A DNA stretch of 64,000 nt from the NCBI RefSeq assembly GCF_003664035.1, contig NZ_RCCK01000014.1:62001-126000 (forward strand). Reading direction: 5' to 3'. The number at the start of each line of letters is the position of its first letter. Position 1 is the first letter of the stretch. The position numbers and the translations under genes are program-made. Source of the stretch: Pedobacter alluvionis. Its GTDB lineage: Bacteria; Bacteroidota; Bacteroidia; Sphingobacteriales; Sphingobacteriaceae. Shown here piece after piece: positions 52,104-61,941 of the stretch. The notes under the pieces are model-generated. The model saw only the letters and a program-made list of their open reading frames with translations. It had not been told where the DNA came from and did not search any database.

Positions 52104-54716
52104 CTAATTTTTTATTAACCGCTGTATTTCGTCTAATTTTAACAGCGCCTCAACAGGTGTTAACGCGTTTACATCCAAATTATTGAGTGTATCGCGGATT
52201 TTCACCAAAACAGGATCATCAATCGCGAACATCTGTAACTGGTAAGCCTGGTTCTGTACTTTTTTAATGCTGTCTTTTATACTTTGCCCTTCGGTCCTGT
52301 CTATTTCCAGTTTCTTCAGGATCTCGTTGGCACGACCGATTAGTTTTGTTGGCATACCGGCCATTTTCGCTACGTGTATCCCAAAACTATGTTCACTACC
52401 ACCAGGAATCAGTTTCCTTAAAAAGATCACCTTATTGGTCATTTCTTTTACCGATACATTAAAGTTTTTAATGCGCGGCATGGTATTGGCCAGCTCGTTT
52501 AGCTCATGGTAGTGTGTAGCGAATAGGGTCTTTGGTCGCGCTGTTGGGTGCTGATGCAGAAATTCGGCAATTGCCCAGGCAATTGAAATGCCATCATAGG
52601 TACTCGTTCCGCGGCCAATTTCATCAAGTAAGATCAAACTATCATCCGAAATATTGTTCAGGATGCTCGCGGTTTCATTCATTTCGACCATGAATGTACT
52701 CTCTCCTGAAGAGATATTATCAGATGCGCCTACACGGGTAAAAATTTTATCTACAATACCCACTTCTGCATCCTTGGCAGGAACAAAGGAACCCATTTGC
52801 GCCATCAGTACAATCAGCGCAGTTTGCCTTAAAATGGCCGACTTACCCGCCATGTTGGGACCGGTAATCATAATAATCTGCTGACTCTCGGTATCGAGGT
52901 ATACATCATTCGTAATGTATTCCTGCCCTACAGGCAATTGTTTTTCAATTACCGGGTGGCGCCCGCCTTTAATATCAAGCACCTTATTCTCGGTAACTTT
53001 GGGTTTGTTATAGTGGTTTTTAACAGCCAGCTGTGCGAAACACAATAAACAATCGAGCTGTGCAATTAAAAATGAATCAAGCTGGATCGGTTTAATGTAA
53101 CTGGCTGTTTCATACATCAGTTCATTATACAATCTAATTTCAATAGCCTGTATCTTTTCTTCCGCACCTAAAATCTGATCTTCGTATTCTTTAAGTTCAG
53201 GTGTAATGTAGCGCTCCGCATTTACCAGCGTTTGTTTACGGATCCAGCCCTCCGGCACTTTATCTTTATGGGTATGCGTAACTTCTAAATAATAACCAAA
53301 AACGTTATTAAAGGCGATTTTTAGTGATGGAATACCTGTTGCTTCTGCTTCGCGTTTCTGGATCTGCACCAGGTAATCTTTACCACCAAAGGCAATTTTA
53401 CGTAAGCGGTCTAAATCTTCGTCAATTCCATCGGCAATTACATTCCCCTTAATCAGCAAAGCTGGTGGCTCGGGCTGCAATTCCCTTTCAATCCTATCGC
53501 GGATAGCCAAACATGGATTTAACTGATCTGCTATTTTAATCAGGAAAGGATTTTTAGAATCGGCAGCCAGTTTTTTAACTGCTTCGATATGGTAAAGCGC
53601 ACGTTTTAAGGCAACCAGTTCTCTTGGACCAACACGTTGCAGGCCCACTTTAGAAATGAGTCGTTCTAAATCACCAATCTGTTTAATGTTGTTTAAAAAT
53701 TCGCCTTGTAGTTCCTCATGTTTTACAAAATACTCCACCATTCCAAGTCGTTCCTGAATTGGTTTCAATTCTTTTAATGGCATAATAATCCATTTCTGCA
53801 ACAAACGCGCACCCATCGGGGTACAGGTATGATCCAGAATATCGAAAAGGGTTACCGCATTATCATTAGGTGAATTCACTAATTCCAGGTTGCGAATGGT
53901 GAAACGGTCTAACCACATGTAACGGTCTTCCTCAATACGGCCAATCGAACTGATATGCTGTAGATTCCGGTGCTCAGTTTCGCCCAGGTAGTGTAAAATC
54001 ACACCAGCTGCTACAATTCCGCTTTGCAAACGCTCCACCCCAAAACCTTTTAGCGAAGAAACTTCAAAGTGTTTCATCAGGGTTTCGTTACCGAAATCGG
54101 TGGTAAAAGGCCATTCATCTAACCCAAAAGTATAAAAACGATCACCGAAGTTTTCGGTAAAAACCTGTCTCTTAGATTTCTGAAAAATAACCTCTGTCGG
54201 CTTAAAGCCTTGTAAAAGTTTATCAATATAATCGCTGTTACCTTGAGCGATTAAAAATTCACCTGTTGAAATATCTAAAAATGAAACGCCCAGTTGTGTT
54301 TTATCAAAGAAAACGCAGGCCAGAAAATTATTCGATTTTTGGTTTACAATATTATCGCCATAAGCTACACCAGGGGTAACCAACTCGGTTACACCACGTT
54401 TAACAATGGTTTTTGTGGTTTTAGGGTCCTCGAGTTGATCGCATATTGCCACACGTTGACCAGCCCTAACCAGTTTAGATAAATAGTTATCCAAAGAATG
54501 GTGCGGAAAACCGGCCAGTTCCAATGCACCGCCATTGGGCCCTGTACCCCTTCTGGTAAGTACAATGCCTAAAATCTGTGCCGTTTTAATGGCATCTTCG
54601 CCAAAGGTTTCATAAAAATCGCCAACCCTAAATAGTAAAAGTGCACCCGGATACTTCGCTTTAATTGCGTTGTACTGCTGCATTAACGGGGTTTCTTTAT
54701 TCGTGTCTTTAGCCAA
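52104..54716 (-). CDS. mutS: DNA mismatch repair protein MutS
   Basis: The 870-residue protein is full-length MutS. It shows the mismatch-binding N-terminal motif with conserved Phe and Glu (LFRVGDFYETFGEDA, residues 28-42), a connector and lever region, Walker A TGPNMAGKSA, Walker B LILLDEIGRGTSTYDG and the HYHEL segment of the ATPase domain. It recognises base mismatches and starts repair with MutL. The start MAKDTNKETPLMQQYNAIK is right for the family. Interest here comes from the T-run length change at 5661, which mismatch repair would normally suppress. Confidence 0.98.
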   Translation of the reverse strand: MAKDTNKETPLMQQYNAIKAKYPGALLLFRVGDFYETFGEDAIKTAQILGIVLTRRGTGPNGGALELAGFPHHSLDNYLSKLVRAGQRVAICDQLEDPKTTKTIVKRGVTELVTPGVAYGDNIVNQKSNNFLACVFFDKTQLGVSFLDISTGEFLIAQGNSDYIDKLLQGFKPTEVIFQKSKRQVFTENFGDRFYTFGLDEWPFTTDFGNETLMKHFEVSSLKGFGVERLQSGIVAAGVILHYLGETEHRNLQHISSIGRIEEDRYMWLDRFTIRNLELVNSPNDNAVTLFDILDHTCTPMGARLLQKWIIMPLKELKPIQERLGMVEYFVKHEELQGEFLNNIKQIGDLERLISKVGLQRVGPRELVALKRALYHIEAVKKLAADSKNPFLIKIADQLNPCLAIRDRIERELQPEPPALLIKGNVIADGIDEDLDRLRKIAFGGKDYLVQIQKREAEATGIPSLKIAFNNVFGYYLEVTHTHKDKVPEGWIRKQTLVNAERYITPELKEYEDQILGAEEKIQAIEIRLYNELMYETASYIKPIQLDSFLIAQLDCLLCFAQLAVKNHYNKPKVTENKVLDIKGGRHPVIEKQLPVGQEYITNDVYLDTESQQIIMITGPNMAGKSAILRQTALIVLMAQMGSFVPAKDAEVGIVDKIFTRVGASDNISSGESTFMVEMNETASILNNISDDSLILLDEIGRGTSTYDGISIAWAIAEFLHQHPTARPKTLFATHYHELNELANTMPRIKNFNVSVKEMTNKVIFLRKLIPGGSEHSFGIHVAKMAGMPTKLIGRANEILKKLEIDRTEGQSIKDSIKKVQNQAYQLQMFAIDDPVLVKIRDTLNNLDVNALTPVEALLKLDEIQRLIKN

Positions 54717-54813
54717 AACTGAAATTAATTTACAAAAGCCATAAAGATAACACGAATAAGCATTTTACAACTGTTTTGTTGAAAAGTTAAAAAAAAATTG
54801 GTTGTTTAACCGG

Positions 54814-54880
54814 TTAACTGTTTAAATCGGTTAATCGTAGGATATCACAGTTAACCAATTTATATAGTTTAAACAGTTAA
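54814..54880. repeat. Nested inverted repeats between mutS and HPF-like gene
   Basis: TTAACTGTTTAAA (54814-54826) and TTTAAACAGTTAA (54868-54880) form a perfect 13-bp pair. A further AATTGGTT/AACCAATT pair overlaps the region. Both genes start outward from this 363-nt space, so this is a divergent promoter region rather than a terminator. Nothing else is visible in it. Confidence 0.6.
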
Positions 54881-55079
54881 TTATTATTTGGAAATGAAGG
54901 GTTCTGCGCATTTCGGGTTATACAGTCCTGTTATCCGCTTTACTTCGTTACACTCGTGTCGCTTCTACCAGGTTTAGATACAATGGTCCGTTATAAGCCA
55001 ATTGTAAAATCAACACTAATTAAAAACGTTTCTTATAGTTGTGTGTTACGTTTGTATAATTTAACCTAATATTTTAATT

Positions 55080-55394
55080 ATGACGATCCAACTGAATACC
55101 GACAAAAATTTAACCATACACCAGGAATACGACGAAAAAATCCAAACCCAGTTAAATGAAGGTTTGAGCAGATACAGCGATTTAATTACGCGCTTAGAAG
55201 TTCATCTATCTGATGAAAACGGCAGTAAAGATGGTTTAGACGATAAAAGATGTTTGTTGGAGGCCAGAATAACCGGAAAAGAACCTTTAGCCGTTACCAA
55301 TATGGGCAATACCTACGATTTAGCCATTACAGGCGCTTTAACCAAGCTGAAAAGCGCGCTTGAAAAAGTGGCTGGAAAAATGAAAAGTCACTAA
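55080..55394 (+). CDS. HPF/RaiA-family ribosome-associated protein
   Basis: The 104-residue protein has the beta-alpha-beta-beta-beta-alpha style of hibernation-promoting factors, with LITRLEVHLSDENG, RCLLEARITGKEPLAV and a C-terminal amphipathic helix (ALTKLKSALEKVAGKM). Short family members bind the 30S decoding centre and store inactive ribosomes. It is monocistronic. The family call is good; the exact paralog (HPF or YfiA type) is open. Confidence 0.78.
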   Translation: MTIQLNTDKNLTIHQEYDEKIQTQLNEGLSRYSDLITRLEVHLSDENGSKDGLDDKRCLLEARITGKEPLAVTNMGNTYDLAITGALTKLKSALEKVAGKMKSH

Positions 55395-55424
55395 ATTTCT
55401 TCATCGTGAACGTCATTCCCGCGT

Positions 55425-55488
55425 AGGCGGGAATCTTAAAGCACGAATAGTAAATGCATTATGATTCCCAATTCAAGTTGGGAATCAT
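55425..55488. repeat. Two short perfect hairpins, intergenic palindromic repeats
   Basis: ATTCCCGC/GCGGGAAT around GTAG (55425-55444) and ATGATTCCCAA/TTGGGAATCAT around six bases (55461-55488) stand just after the HPF-like gene. The following 55489-55629 contains further partial repeat units (GAAACGCAGTCGAGAAATCT style). They may serve as terminators for the convergent pair. Confidence 0.65.
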
Positions 55489-55629
55489 GCTTTTTAAAGC
55501 CTGATTTACAACTCGGCAATATAGTCAATCGTCCTTTCGAGATAAATGAAACGCAGTCGAGAAATCTATTACAGATCTCTCCATTTCTCTATGCTACATC
55601 CGATAGCTATTGGATCGAAACGATTCTAT

Positions 55630-56370
55630 TTATATAGTTACTTTTTCCAATTCTTCAATATATCCTAGAAACAGATTGAGCGCTTTCTTTCTTTCATCTG
55701 TAACCTCAAATTGAAGTTTATGGTATAGATAATCTTCCAGATCGAAATTCAATACCTCCGGTAACTCTTGCAAAACTTCTTTTCTATGATCAAGGCCAAA
55801 TTTTAAAGCGGCATTAAATTCATCTTTAAAGTCCTGCGAAATCTCTTTGTTGGCCACCCAGGCTGCATACATAAAGGGTAAACCGGTAAAGTTTTTCCAC
55901 TCCTCACCCATATCATAAGCGTAAGCAAAATCGTCTTTTTTACCAAATGTCCTGTCTCCTATTAAAACAAAGGCATCTGTTTTTGCAGTTGGATCAGTCG
56001 TAAATTCCACTTCTTTTTTCCAGTAGAATTTCAGTAAAACTTTGGCTAAATTGTTTGATGTACGGGAATGGGCATCCAGCCTTACTGTTTTAATTTCCTG
56101 GGCAGGAACTTCACTAAAAATGAATACCGAATTTACACCACCATCACTTCCGATACAATAATCGGCTACAATATTGGCATTTGGAACCAGGGGAATAGCT
56201 GCTACAGGCATTAAGCCAATATCAGCCTGACCGTTAATTACTTTAGCTGCACAATCAGAAGGGATATCTAAACTTAAATCAATTTTATTTATGATGTCAG
56301 AATGTTCTAGTCCGTATATAAAAGCTTTAGTGTTGGTGTAAGCAACAGCCGATATTTTAATCTTATTCAA
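55630..56370 (-). CDS. mqnA: Chorismate dehydratase, menaquinone (futalosine) pathway
   Basis: The 246-residue protein has the MqnA/MqnD-type periplasmic-binding fold without signal peptide: KISAVAYTNTKAFIYGLEHS at the start, ADIGLMPVAAIP around residue 55, RLDAHSRTSNNLAKVLLK and FMYAAWVANKEI. MqnA converts chorismate to 3-enolpyruvyl-benzoate, the first step of the futalosine route. The next gene set includes mqnE. Menaquinone from this route would serve the complex II set in the island. Confidence 0.88.
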   Translation of the reverse strand: MNKIKISAVAYTNTKAFIYGLEHSDIINKIDLSLDIPSDCAAKVINGQADIGLMPVAAIPLVPNANIVADYCIGSDGGVNSVFIFSEVPAQEIKTVRLDAHSRTSNNLAKVLLKFYWKKEVEFTTDPTAKTDAFVLIGDRTFGKKDDFAYAYDMGEEWKNFTGLPFMYAAWVANKEISQDFKDEFNAALKFGLDHRKEVLQELPEVLNFDLEDYLYHKLQFEVTDERKKALNLFLGYIEELEKVTI

Positions 56371-56516
56371 GGTGTTATATTTTGCGCTTCGCGTTTGGCG
56401 ATAAGCGTATTATTCAATTACTAAACCGTCTAAATGGATGGCTTCCGCCATGGTTCGTGTCCTCACGAACTATTACTTATTTCGTTTCGTTTTCTGGAGA
56501 AACGAACCGGGGCCGT

Positions 56517-57146
56517 TTATTCCCCAATTACTAAACTATCTAAATGAACGGCATTATTAAATTCGAGTACGGTAAATTTTCCATCTTCAAAACCCATTTT
56601 ATAAAGTACGGTGTTCTGGTGTGGGAATTCGGTCATCAGGCTTAATGGTTTGTCTAATAATAAGCAAAGAAAAACACGCATTGCTCTACCATGCATGCAA
56701 AGTAAAACTGTTTTTTCTTCAGGTCTCGTCATCAAAACTTCCATGGGTTGTTTCAAACGCTCGTAAACATCCTGCACGCTTTCGCCACCTTCAAAATGAG
56801 CCGTATAATCTCCATCTTCCCAGCTTTGCAACATCTCACGGAAAGCCTCACGCGCATCTTCAGTATTTGGTTTTCCTTCCCAAACACCCCATGCCAACTC
56901 ATCTAATCCCGAAAGCTTTTCCCAGGGTAATTTAGCATCAATAAACTTCTGAACAGTTTGCCAGGTACGTTTTAAATCAGAAGTGTAAATCTTATCAAAA
57001 GGAATATCCTTATATTTTTGATAAAAAACCTCTGCCTGTGCCCTTCCTAAATCATTTAAGTCAGAATTTACACCTCTGCCCTGTACTATGCCTTGTCTGT
57101 TCAATTCCGTTTCGCCGTGGCGTATGATGTATATTTCTTTAACCAT
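56517..57146 (-). CDS. Histidine phosphatase family protein (phosphoglycerate-mutase-like)
   Basis: The 209-residue protein has the phospho-His motif IIRHGETELN (residues 7-16), an Arg in YTSDLKRTWQT, Glu in the EGGESVQDVYERL region and CMHGRAMR with the second catalytic His. It belongs to the branch that includes cobalamin phosphatase-like and PGAM-like enzymes; the substrate is unknown. It sits between mqnA and mqnE in the same direction, but the ~100-150-nt gaps make operon membership uncertain. Confidence 0.9.
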   Translation of the reverse strand: MVKEIYIIRHGETELNRQGIVQGRGVNSDLNDLGRAQAEVFYQKYKDIPFDKIYTSDLKRTWQTVQKFIDAKLPWEKLSGLDELAWGVWEGKPNTEDAREAFREMLQSWEDGDYTAHFEGGESVQDVYERLKQPMEVLMTRPEEKTVLLCMHGRAMRVFLCLLLDKPLSLMTEFPHQNTVLYKMGFEDGKFTVLEFNNAVHLDSLVIGE

Positions 57147-57249
57147 TAAATGGGATTTTTTGGATTATAAGATTGCAGGATTAACGTTTTTTATTTATTA
57201 TTTTTTTGACTTTGCGAAAAGATCTTAAAATCCTGTCATCATAACAATC

Positions 57250-58443
57250 TTAATTCACTACTGGTAATTTATAATATTGCGGCTTCTTCTCTTCCTCAAA
57301 AACAACATGCTCGAAATCCGTAACCACATTATATAACGTATCGCGTTCTATTGCTTTTCTGCCTACTTGTTTGATCAAATTCACCAATTCTTTAGTACTC
57401 ATTGCAGGTGTTTGCTCTTCTGCACCGGCCATAGAGTATATTTTTGTGGTATCATCTAAAGTTCCGTCAATATCATCCACACCATAATTTAAGGATAACT
57501 GAGCGGTTTCGCGACTGATCATTGCCCAATACGCTTTAATGTGATCGAAGTTATCCATATAGATACGGGCAATGGCATAATTTCTTAAATCTTCAATTAC
57601 TGATGATTCGGGCACATTGCTCATCTGGTTATGCTGATTTCTGAATTTTAGCGGAATAAAAGTCTGGAAGCCACCTGTTCGACCCTGCAATTCACGGAGT
57701 TTTTCCATGTGGTCTACGCGGTGCCAGTATTTTTCGATATGTCCATAAAGCATGGTCGCATTACTGCGCATGCCCAGTTTGTGCCATTCTTCATGTATAT
57801 CGAGCCATTGCTGACCAGTACATTTATCTTTTGCAATCTGCTCCCTGATTTCAGGGTGAAAAATCTCTGCCCCACCACCTGGTATCGATTCCAATCCGGC
57901 TTCTTTCATCAAACGCATACCTGTTGCATAATCGATTTTAGCCTTTTTGAAAATATAGTGGTACTCTACAGGCGTTAATGCTTTTACGTGTAAATCCGGA
58001 CGGTGTTGTTTAATGGCTGTGAACAAAGCGGAATAAAATGCCACATCGTATTGTGGCAGCACCCCCCCTACAATATGTACCTCCGTTACCGGTTCACCAT
58101 CGTATTTTTTAACGATATCGAGCATTTGCTCCATTGTTAAGGCCCAGCCTTCTTCTTTTTGCTTGATTAAACGAGAGTAGGAGCAAAACTTGCAATCGTA
58201 AACGCAAAGATTGGTAGGTTCTAAGTGAAAGTTTCGGTTGAAATAAGTTTTATCACCGTGTTTTTTCTCACGGATGTAATTGGCGAGGACACCGAGGTAA
58301 CCTAGTTCAGCCTGTTCATAAAGGTAAACACCTTCATCAAATGTAATCCGTTCTCCGTGAAGAACTTTGTGTGCTATGTTTTGTAATTCAGTTGATAAAT
58401 TGGTATCAGCTAATATTTGTTCAACTTGCTCAGTTGTATTCAT
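57250..58443 (-). CDS. mqnE: Aminofutalosine synthase, radical SAM enzyme
   Basis: From ATG 58443 (the upstream frame to 58494 has no support) the protein has 397 residues. It has the radical SAM cluster motif CVYDCKFCSYSR, preceded by FNRNFHLEPTNL, then VHIVGGVLPQYD, SIPGGGAEIFHPEIREQI and a C-terminal ERDTLYNVV. The pattern fits MqnE (aminofutalosine synthase) better than MqnC. It joins 3-enolpyruvyl-benzoate to adenosyl in the second step of the futalosine pathway. With mqnA nearby, the window holds two of the four or five pathway enzymes. Confidence 0.9.
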   Translation of the reverse strand: MNTTEQVEQILADTNLSTELQNIAHKVLHGERITFDEGVYLYEQAELGYLGVLANYIREKKHGDKTYFNRNFHLEPTNLCVYDCKFCSYSRLIKQKEEGWALTMEQMLDIVKKYDGEPVTEVHIVGGVLPQYDVAFYSALFTAIKQHRPDLHVKALTPVEYHYIFKKAKIDYATGMRLMKEAGLESIPGGGAEIFHPEIREQIAKDKCTGQQWLDIHEEWHKLGMRSNATMLYGHIEKYWHRVDHMEKLRELQGRTGGFQTFIPLKFRNQHNQMSNVPESSVIEDLRNYAIARIYMDNFDHIKAYWAMISRETAQLSLNYGVDDIDGTLDDTTKIYSMAGAEEQTPAMSTKELVNLIKQVGRKAIERDTLYNVVTDFEHVVFEEEKKPQYYKLPVVN

Positions 58444-58604
58444 TCCTGATTTATTTTGAACAAAAATACAATAATGGGGCGATTTGAAAATCATTTTCTT
58501 GTAACAAACCGTGATTTTTGAATGTCAATCTTAATAATTAACCACAGATGAACACGGATAAACGCAGATATTGATTGCTTTTATTTTGTAAAATCTCTTG
58601 GCAT

Positions 58605-58688
58605 CGTCATCTCGACTGGAACGTAGTGGAATGGAGAGATCTATCTTTATAGATTTCTCGACTTCATTGCACTTCGCTCGAAATGACG
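58605..58688. repeat. Interspersed palindromic repeat, ~84 bp hairpin
   Basis: CGTCATCTCGA at one end pairs with TCGAAATGACG at the other, and inner GAGAGATCTA pairs with TAGATTTCTC. The block lies in the 347-nt space between the lipocalin-like and mqnE genes; the rest of that space shows nothing else. Confidence 0.7.
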
Positions 58689-58790
58689 ACACTTTAGAGG
58701 AAACTATTAATTAAATAGATCAGTAACGGTTACAAAAAAAGCACCTCTTTTCAGAAGTGCTCTTATTATGCTTTTCACAGGTAGATAAAA

Positions 58791-59285
58791 TTATCTTGCA
58801 GCAGGCGTAAAGGTTAATACGATGTTTGCAGTTTTACCACCAAATTCGATTGGCGATTTCAAAATCATTTGTGTGCTGGAAAGATCAGTTAATACTAAAC
58901 GGTAACCTTCTGTTACGTTTTTAGCTTTATCACCTTCAAATATTTTTTTGAACTGGAAAGTCTGGTCTTTAGGTGCAGCTGACCAGAAGATAGTCTGCAT
59001 TACCGAACCACAAGCGCTTGATGCTGGTAAAGTGTAAGAACCATTACCACTATTGGTTAAATTCCATGTACTTCCCTGGAAACATTTATACGATTTCTCT
59101 CCAAATAATCCTTGAACAGCGCCATCAGGCAATCCTTCTAAAGCTACATTACTCACCACCCATTCGCGAACAACTGTACCTCTGCTACCTGTTACGCCTG
59201 CAGTTACTCTTTTTGCAGTATTACAACTTTGTAACATTACTAAAGTAGAACATGCTATTGCGATAGCTATAAATAATCTTTTCAT
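58791..59285 (-). CDS. Lipocalin-like lipoprotein
   Basis: The 164-residue product has a lipoprotein signal with lipobox L-Q-S-C (Cys21). The rest has the short beta-barrel pattern of Bacteroidota lipocalin-like proteins: VVREWVVSNVALEGLPD, ytLPASSACGSVMQ and YRLVLTDLSSTQMILKSP. A pair of Cys residues (in YKCFQG and SSACG) may form a disulfide. Such proteins bind small hydrophobic ligands in the periplasm or at the outer membrane; the ligand is unknown. Confidence 0.75.
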   Translation of the reverse strand: MKRLFIAIAIACSTLVMLQSCNTAKRVTAGVTGSRGTVVREWVVSNVALEGLPDGAVQGLFGEKSYKCFQGSTWNLTNSGNGSYTLPASSACGSVMQTIFWSAAPKDQTFQFKKIFEGDKAKNVTEGYRLVLTDLSSTQMILKSPIEFGGKTANIVLTFTPAAR

Positions 59286-59407
59286 TTTTTGTTTAATTAA
59301 ATTTCGACAAACTTGTTACATAAATCTTGCCAAAACCATTACGAACCTTAAATTAGCGCCAAATTATTAAATTGCTCCCGATATCATTTCGATCAACATT
59401 AATTATC

Positions 59408-60523
59408 ATGAAACCCGAAACCCTTGCTATTCACGCTTCTAATCTTGTAAAAAGTACTACAGGTGATGTTACGCCCCCGATTAATCTATCAACCACTTTT
59501 TTTCGTGGCGAAGATGGTGGTTATCCCGGTGGGCACATGTATAGCAGGGTAAGTAATCCAAACCGGTCTGCTTTAGAAAACACTATAGCAAAATTAGAAT
59601 ATGGCGAAGATGCTGCTGCTTTTTCTTCGGGTAATACCTGCGGATTAGCGATGTTCCAGGCTTTAAAACCAGGTAGCCACATTATTGCACCAGATGATAT
59701 GTATTGGGGTATAAAAAAACAATTACTTACTATTTTTAACGATAGTTTGGAATTTGATTTTGTTGATCAAACGGATTTAAATCTGATACAATCGAGCATT
59801 AAGCCAAATACCAAATTGATTTGGATCGAAACCCCTTCTAATCCATTATTAAAGGTTACAGATATTGAAGAAATTGCCAAAATAGCTAAAGCCAATAAGG
59901 TTACACTGGTTTGCGACAGCACCTTTGCCTCTCCAATTTTACAAAATCCAATTTTGTTGGGCGCCGATGTGGTGATGCACAGCAGCACCAAATATCTTGG
60001 TGGCCATAGCGACGTGCTTGGCGGAATTTTGGTAACGGCCAAAAAAGATGAATTATGGGAGCGCATCAAAAATATACAACAAACCGGTGGTACGGTACCC
60101 TCTCCTTTCGATTGCTTTCTGTTAACCCGGAGCATTAAAACCCTGGCTTACCGCATGAAAGGCCATTGCGAAAACGGAAAGATGGTAGCTGATTATTTAA
60201 ATGAACATCCAAATGTTGAAGCCGTTTTTTATCCTGGGTTGGAAAGTCACCCACAGCATGAAATTGCCAAAAAACAGATGAAAGATTTTGGCGGAATGAT
60301 GTCGTTTTTAGTTAAAGGCGATGTTGAAGCCGCTCATAAAGTGGTCAATAAAGTTCAGTTATTTGCGCAGGCTACCAGTTTAGGTGGTGTAGAGAGTTTG
60401 ATTGAACACCGTTATTCAGTAGAAGGACCGGATAGTAAAACACCCAAAAATTTACTCCGCATTTCAGTAGGCTTAGAGCATTTAGACGATATTATCGCCG
60501 ATTTAGCGCAGGCGTTGGGTTAA
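59408..60523 (+). CDS. Cystathionine gamma-synthase-like PLP enzyme
   Basis: From ATG 59408 (the earlier TTG frame is unlikely) the protein has 371 residues beginning MKPETLAIHASN. The Cys/Met metabolism PLP family is shown by YSRVSNPNRSALENTIAKLE, the CDSTFASPILQNPI segment and the PLP lysine in HSSTKYLGGHSD. C-terminal TSLGGVESLIEHR and LLRISVGLEHLDDI fit cystathionine gamma-synthase or lyase. It acts in transsulfuration. Sequence cannot fix synthase versus lyase; closeness to metYX supports methionine synthesis. Confidence 0.88.
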   Translation: MKPETLAIHASNLVKSTTGDVTPPINLSTTFFRGEDGGYPGGHMYSRVSNPNRSALENTIAKLEYGEDAAAFSSGNTCGLAMFQALKPGSHIIAPDDMYWGIKKQLLTIFNDSLEFDFVDQTDLNLIQSSIKPNTKLIWIETPSNPLLKVTDIEEIAKIAKANKVTLVCDSTFASPILQNPILLGADVVMHSSTKYLGGHSDVLGGILVTAKKDELWERIKNIQQTGGTVPSPFDCFLLTRSIKTLAYRMKGHCENGKMVADYLNEHPNVEAVFYPGLESHPQHEIAKKQMKDFGGMMSFLVKGDVEAAHKVVNKVQLFAQATSLGGVESLIEHRYSVEGPDSKTPKNLLRISVGLEHLDDIIADLAQALG

Positions 60524-60532
60524 AATATAAAA

Positions 60533-60559
60533 CCTATGAGGTCTTTAAGACCTTATAGG
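60533..60559. terminator. Near-perfect palindrome after cystathionine synthase gene
   Basis: CCTAT-AGGTCTT and AAGACCT-ATAGG pair with single mismatched bases, starting 10 nt after the stop codon. No strong U run follows. It is a likely 3' end hairpin. Confidence 0.55.
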
Positions 60560-60593
60560 CTTCTAGTTATTTCGAACCTTTGTTGCTAAACCC

Positions 60594-60679
60594 GATTGCA
60601 GCGATATCCTTTTTGGCTGTCACCCTGAGCGAAGTCGAAGGGTAGCCAAAAAGATAAAGCGTAAAGCGGGACTGCAATC
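60594..60679. repeat. Interspersed palindromic repeat, ~86 bp
   Basis: GATTGCAG (60594) pairs with CTGCAATC (ends 60679), and TTTTTGGCT pairs with AGCCAAAAA inside, around a core containing CCCTGAGCGAAGTCGAAGGG. It lies between convergent genes and is of the class spread through this genome's intergenic DNA. Confidence 0.7.
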
Positions 60680-60713
60680 TCCTAAGGACTACAGTACCCT
60701 AATTTTCCAAAAC

Positions 60714-61730
60714 TTACTTAGGATTACAAATCGTGGTTAACTTCAACGAATAATTTGCCTCCAATGGTTCGTTAGTTTGCGCTAAACGTTGCGAACCTGT
60801 ATTGGCAGGACAAGCAATATCCCCTGCTGCATCATAAACCAATTTATTTCCATCTGCTAATAATCCTTTTGGTACATAAACCTGCACTTTGGTAATTGAA
60901 TAACCAGAAGGAAAATAACGCACATAATAACCGTCAGGGTGTTTCGTCCAGATGCCACTTGGCACATCACTTCTTGGTGGAGCCATACCCGCTATAATAG
61001 CATATCTTTCCATATCGGCATAAGTATAATTCCCAGATGAAACCAGTTGGCGGATATTATTTTCTGCTTCAAAAACAGCTTTCACTCCTGAAGGTAACTG
61101 GTCTTTAGCTTTTTCCATTACATCGAAAGGTAAAACGCCTAAAGCGCCACCTTCCAATTGCGTAAGTTGTTTTGGCGTTAACAATTTCATTGCAGTTACT
61201 TTCACTTGTCCGTTAAAATCGGCAAATTTTGTTCTGGCAATAATGGTCCAAAGTAAAGCCTGGATATCATGCTGTTCTACTTCAGGATGTTTCTCTGCAC
61301 TTTTTAATATCGCAACTACAATTTCTTCTTTCGAGCCTAAAACTGGTGCAAACATGTAACCATCGCCCTTTGATGGCGCAAAAGTTCCGGCTTTCAGGCA
61401 GTAGCTTTTGTTGGTCATTTCGTACAAACCTTCACAGAGTACAAAACCGCCATCTGGATTTTTAGGCAGTAAATACAAGGGCTGAGCTTTTAAATTGAAT
61501 GAATTAATAAAATCAGGCAGTTTTTCGCCTTCCCTGTTTACATCCTCAAAGTTGGTGGTAATGGCAGCTGGCTGTTTTAAAAACCTATCTACGCCTAAAG
61601 CTTTAGCACCCTGAGCAGTACCGACTTTCAATAATTTATCTTTTAAACCTCCGAATTGGGCGTTTGCATTAGTTAAACACATCCCCGTGAATAGCAGGCC
61701 TAAGCCTAGAACTGTTATATTTTTCATCAT
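60714..61730 (-). CDS. Secreted protein of unknown function
   Basis: I start at ATG 61730 (338 residues, MMKNITVLGLGLLFTGMC), which gives a normal signal peptide ending ANAQ. The mature part has repeated references to short motifs such as FGGLKDKLLKVGTAQGAKALG and a C-terminal segment with two Cys (CPANTGSQ and the terminal CNPK). I do not recognise an enzyme motif. It is probably periplasmic or secreted and is transcribed alone, divergent from the riboswitch-metYX locus. Confidence 0.65.
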   Translation of the reverse strand: MMKNITVLGLGLLFTGMCLTNANAQFGGLKDKLLKVGTAQGAKALGVDRFLKQPAAITTNFEDVNREGEKLPDFINSFNLKAQPLYLLPKNPDGGFVLCEGLYEMTNKSYCLKAGTFAPSKGDGYMFAPVLGSKEEIVVAILKSAEKHPEVEQHDIQALLWTIIARTKFADFNGQVKVTAMKLLTPKQLTQLEGGALGVLPFDVMEKAKDQLPSGVKAVFEAENNIRQLVSSGNYTYADMERYAIIAGMAPPRSDVPSGIWTKHPDGYYVRYFPSGYSITKVQVYVPKGLLADGNKLVYDAAGDIACPANTGSQRLAQTNEPLEANYSLKLTTICNPK

Positions 61731-61941
61731 AATTATATTTAGATAGGTCACACAAACTTAGAATTTTAAGTGTTAATTTTTATATTAAAAGTTTTAATTT
61801 GCCGCAATACAATAAAATACATTACTCATTTCCAAACGATTAACAAAAATTCAAAATTTTATTTTGTGAATTAAAATTAAATTCAGACATTTGAAATATT
61901 ATTTGGCAGAAAGCTAAATAAAAGTCAATCTTCATAGGTTG

